64,000 bases of DNA from Kordiimonas gwangyangensis DSM 19435 = JCM 12864. GTDB lineage: Bacteria > Pseudomonadota > Alphaproteobacteria > Sphingomonadales > Kordiimonadaceae. Of the stretch, positions 62,626-64,000 are shown piece after piece. The position numbers and the translations under genes are program-made. The notes below the pieces were generated by a model. The model searched no databases. It saw only the letters and a program-made list of their open reading frames with translations, and was not told where the DNA came from. Every line of letters begins with the position of its first letter. Positions within the stretch are counted from its first letter, which is position 1. The stretch is taken from the NCBI RefSeq assembly GCF_000375545.1, contig NZ_AQXF01000002.1, positions 160,716 to 224,715 on the forward strand, in the 5' to 3' direction.

Positions 62626-63747
62626 TTAGGGCTTCAAAGTCATGGTACTTTCCAAGCCCACATTCTTTTCGAGTTCCTTCATTTCCCGACATATACGCTC
62701 CCACTCCCCAGCATTCATCATTTCTAGGGTTTCGCGCACCGTCTGAGAAATCTCAAGTACACACTCATTGTTGGTGACCATACTACTGTTAGAAATTTCT
62801 ATCTGTTTAGCCTGATCCAGAGTTGCCCCCGAGGACGCCAGCGTTAACAATACGCCTACAAAAGCGGGCAACACAAACTTGGAACTGCGTAGCTTTAACC
62901 AACCCGGCGAGTTAATACTATAGCTGGTATCAGTTAATAAGTCCCTATCGTAAAATTCTTCTGCTGCGGCCTTCCAATCAAGGCCCATAAACTCAGGCAG
63001 TTCGCCACGCAGTTTGGCAGAGTACATTGCTACGAAATAAGAAACAAAATCATTTGCATCGACCATGTCCCGAAGGTCGATATGAGACTTGGTTACTCTG
63101 ATCCTACCTTGCGCCTCGTCACCGAGATTGTACTCTTTATAACACAGATCATAGATTTCCTTTTTCTCTGCAATATCGCTAATTTCGATCAACGCTTGCC
63201 GGTTTTGCATGAGTTTAATCAAGCGATCAGAGAAATGGGCTTTGATCTGGCGTGTATGTATCCATTTCACATTTCTTGCTGGAATGGGGTCGGCAGGATA
63301 AATCCGAGCGGCAACACTATGTGCCGGGTCGAACGTATCTGTAAATTCCCCAATAAATACGCGCGACATATATCCGCTGCCCGGAACAACGACCAGATCA
63401 CCGGGTTTCGCGGTACGATACAGAGCTTTTGCCTCTGACATGTAGCGCGGGATGGTGGATTGCTGAGCGACTTTGTTCAAATAGGCTGAAATTTGTGAGG
63501 ACGGCTTATTTTTGGTGGATTGTGAATTCCGATACCACTGGCCGATGTGCCTTCCCATATAAATCGCTGCTCGATGGCGCACATTCTCCAGATCAAGGTT
63601 CTGAGGTAATTGAGTACCGGGAATGTCCAGAAATACGGCATTGCGCTCAGCAAAGTCTTCGTAAAATCGCTTCCGTTTACCCGGATGCAAAACAAATACT
63701 TTGTGGTTTTCAGAGATAAACCTTGTGTTTAGGTCGATTTTGCTCAA
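62626..63747 (-). CDS. Unknown protein with PUA/EVE-like segment and membrane helix
   Basis: A 373-residue protein. Residues about 15-160 contain VFVLHPGKRKRFYEDFAERN, VRHRAAIYMGRHIGQWYR and KPGDLVVVPGSGYMSRVFIGEF, a pattern reminiscent of barrel-type nucleic acid-binding domains next to restriction enzymes. A single hydrophobic helix (KFVLPAFVGVLLTLASSG, about 295-312) and a C-terminal helical tail follow. Function unknown. The start is apparently TTG at 63747 with GGGGGTGGG upstream; no ATG gives a complete N-terminus. Paired with the small membrane protein downstream, beside a phage holin gene. Confidence 0.65.
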   Translation of the reverse strand: MSKIDLNTRFISENHKVFVLHPGKRKRFYEDFAERNAVFLDIPGTQLPQNLDLENVRHRAAIYMGRHIGQWYRNSQSTKNKPSSQISAYLNKVAQQSTIPRYMSEAKALYRTAKPGDLVVVPGSGYMSRVFIGEFTDTFDPAHSVAARIYPADPIPARNVKWIHTRQIKAHFSDRLIKLMQNRQALIEISDIAEKKEIYDLCYKEYNLGDEAQGRIRVTKSHIDLRDMVDANDFVSYFVAMYSAKLRGELPEFMGLDWKAAAEEFYDRDLLTDTSYSINSPGWLKLRSSKFVLPAFVGVLLTLASSGATLDQAKQIEISNSSMVTNNECVLEISQTVRETLEMMNAGEWERICREMKELEKNVGLESTMTLKP

Positions 63748-63798
63748 CGCCCACCCCCATGGAACTAGTTAAACTGAACAATTGTAACGATAATTGGT

Positions 63799-63837
63799 AA
63801 CACTATTAAGCGATTACCATTTCAGGTCAATAGTGTT
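63799..63837. other. Inverted repeat in the gap before the unknown gene
   Basis: AACACTATT (63799-63807) and AATAGTGTT (63829-63837) form a perfect 9-bp repeat with a 21-bp spacer. It lies between the holin end and the start of the 62626-63747 gene, so it could be a terminator for the first or an operator for the second. Confidence 0.4.
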
Positions 63838-63855
63838 CAATGTACGAGGACGGTC

Positions 63856-64000
63856 TTACCTTGTGAGTCCCCTCATCTTCTCAAAGCTCCTGAGCCCACC
63901 GAGACCCAACATACTAAATAGCACGGTCACCAGCTCACCGGTGCCGCTCAGGGCTGGCAGCGGCGGTGTCTCAGGGAAGAACGCAAGCTGGAGCCACGCC
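63856..64000 (-). CDS. 3TM-type holin, C-terminal part (5' end outside window)
   Basis: A frame running off the right edge with 48 residues visible on the reverse strand. It reads FFPETPPLPALSG then ELVTVLFSMLGLGGLRSFEK and ends KMRGLTR-stop. The LGLGGLRSFEK tail is typical of the three-helix holins of phages and gene transfer agents. A prophage or GTA-like locus may therefore begin right after the window. Only the tail is seen, so the assignment is moderate. Confidence 0.7.
   Translation of the reverse strand, partial: AWLQLAFFPETPPLPALSGTGELVTVLFSMLGLGGLRSFEKMRGLTR

Overview
The window looks like alphaproteobacterial chromosome. The gene order eno, ftsB-like, pdhA, pdhB, pdhC, lpd, lipA, RatA/Coq10-like, cinA, pgpA, ispDF, dusB, ntrB, ntrC, ntrY, ntrX, trkA, trkH, hfq, hflX, mazG is typical of that class, as are an E1-beta subunit carrying its own lipoyl domain, a fused IspDF, and the GTTC-N7-GTTC LexA boxes found to the right. 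A marine, Kordiimonas-like lineage is possible, but I cannot settle the genus from sequence alone.

Positions 1-25.7 kb are tightly packed core genes: the tail of enolase, the pyruvate dehydrogenase operon with lipoate synthesis, a reverse-strand block for membrane and isoprenoid synthesis, the two NtrBC and NtrYX nitrogen/redox sensory pairs, potassium uptake, Hfq/HflX and MazG. Positions 25.8-30.2 kb hold a phosphodiesterase, a PAP2 phosphatase, a MobA-like nucleotidyltransferase and a secreted beta-helix protein. Positions 30.2-41.4 kb form one long reverse-strand cluster: tldD, pmbA-like, DUF4159, MoxR ATPase, DUF58, BatA-like and two large membrane-anchored proteins. Several of its members have twin-arginine or Sec export signals, and its joint function is unassigned. 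Positions 41.7-45.0 kb are a D-aminoacylase-like enzyme, a MetX-like hydrolase and an NTF2-like protein.

From about 45.2 kb the character changes to a mosaic accessory region: an MrcB-HNH type IV restriction-like enzyme; a secreted nuclease-like protein; an orphan C-protein-like regulator with a well-formed operator; a tniA-tniB-tniQ (Tn5053/Tn402-type) transposition module abutting a tyrosine recombinase; an SOS-controlled SRAP gene; an IS110 element with a candidate bridge-RNA leader; a metallo-beta-lactamase lipoprotein; an AT-richer pair of trypsin-like protease and OLD-like ATPase/TOPRIM nuclease; an HTH protein preceded by an iteron array; a second SOS-controlled SRAP gene; and two unknown genes beside the 3' end of a phage/GTA-type holin that runs off the right edge.

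The most promising undescribed systems are the protease plus OLD-like ATPase pair (57986-60523), which has the look of a two-gene antiviral module, and the recombinase with two matching palindromic sites (CGATAA-N7-TTATCG, at 53412-53446 and 57823-57847) that could bound a mobile cassette or serve as resolution sites for the tni transposon. All functional statements for the accessory genes rest on motifs visible in the translations. Element ends, homology depth and phylogeny could not be computed here.
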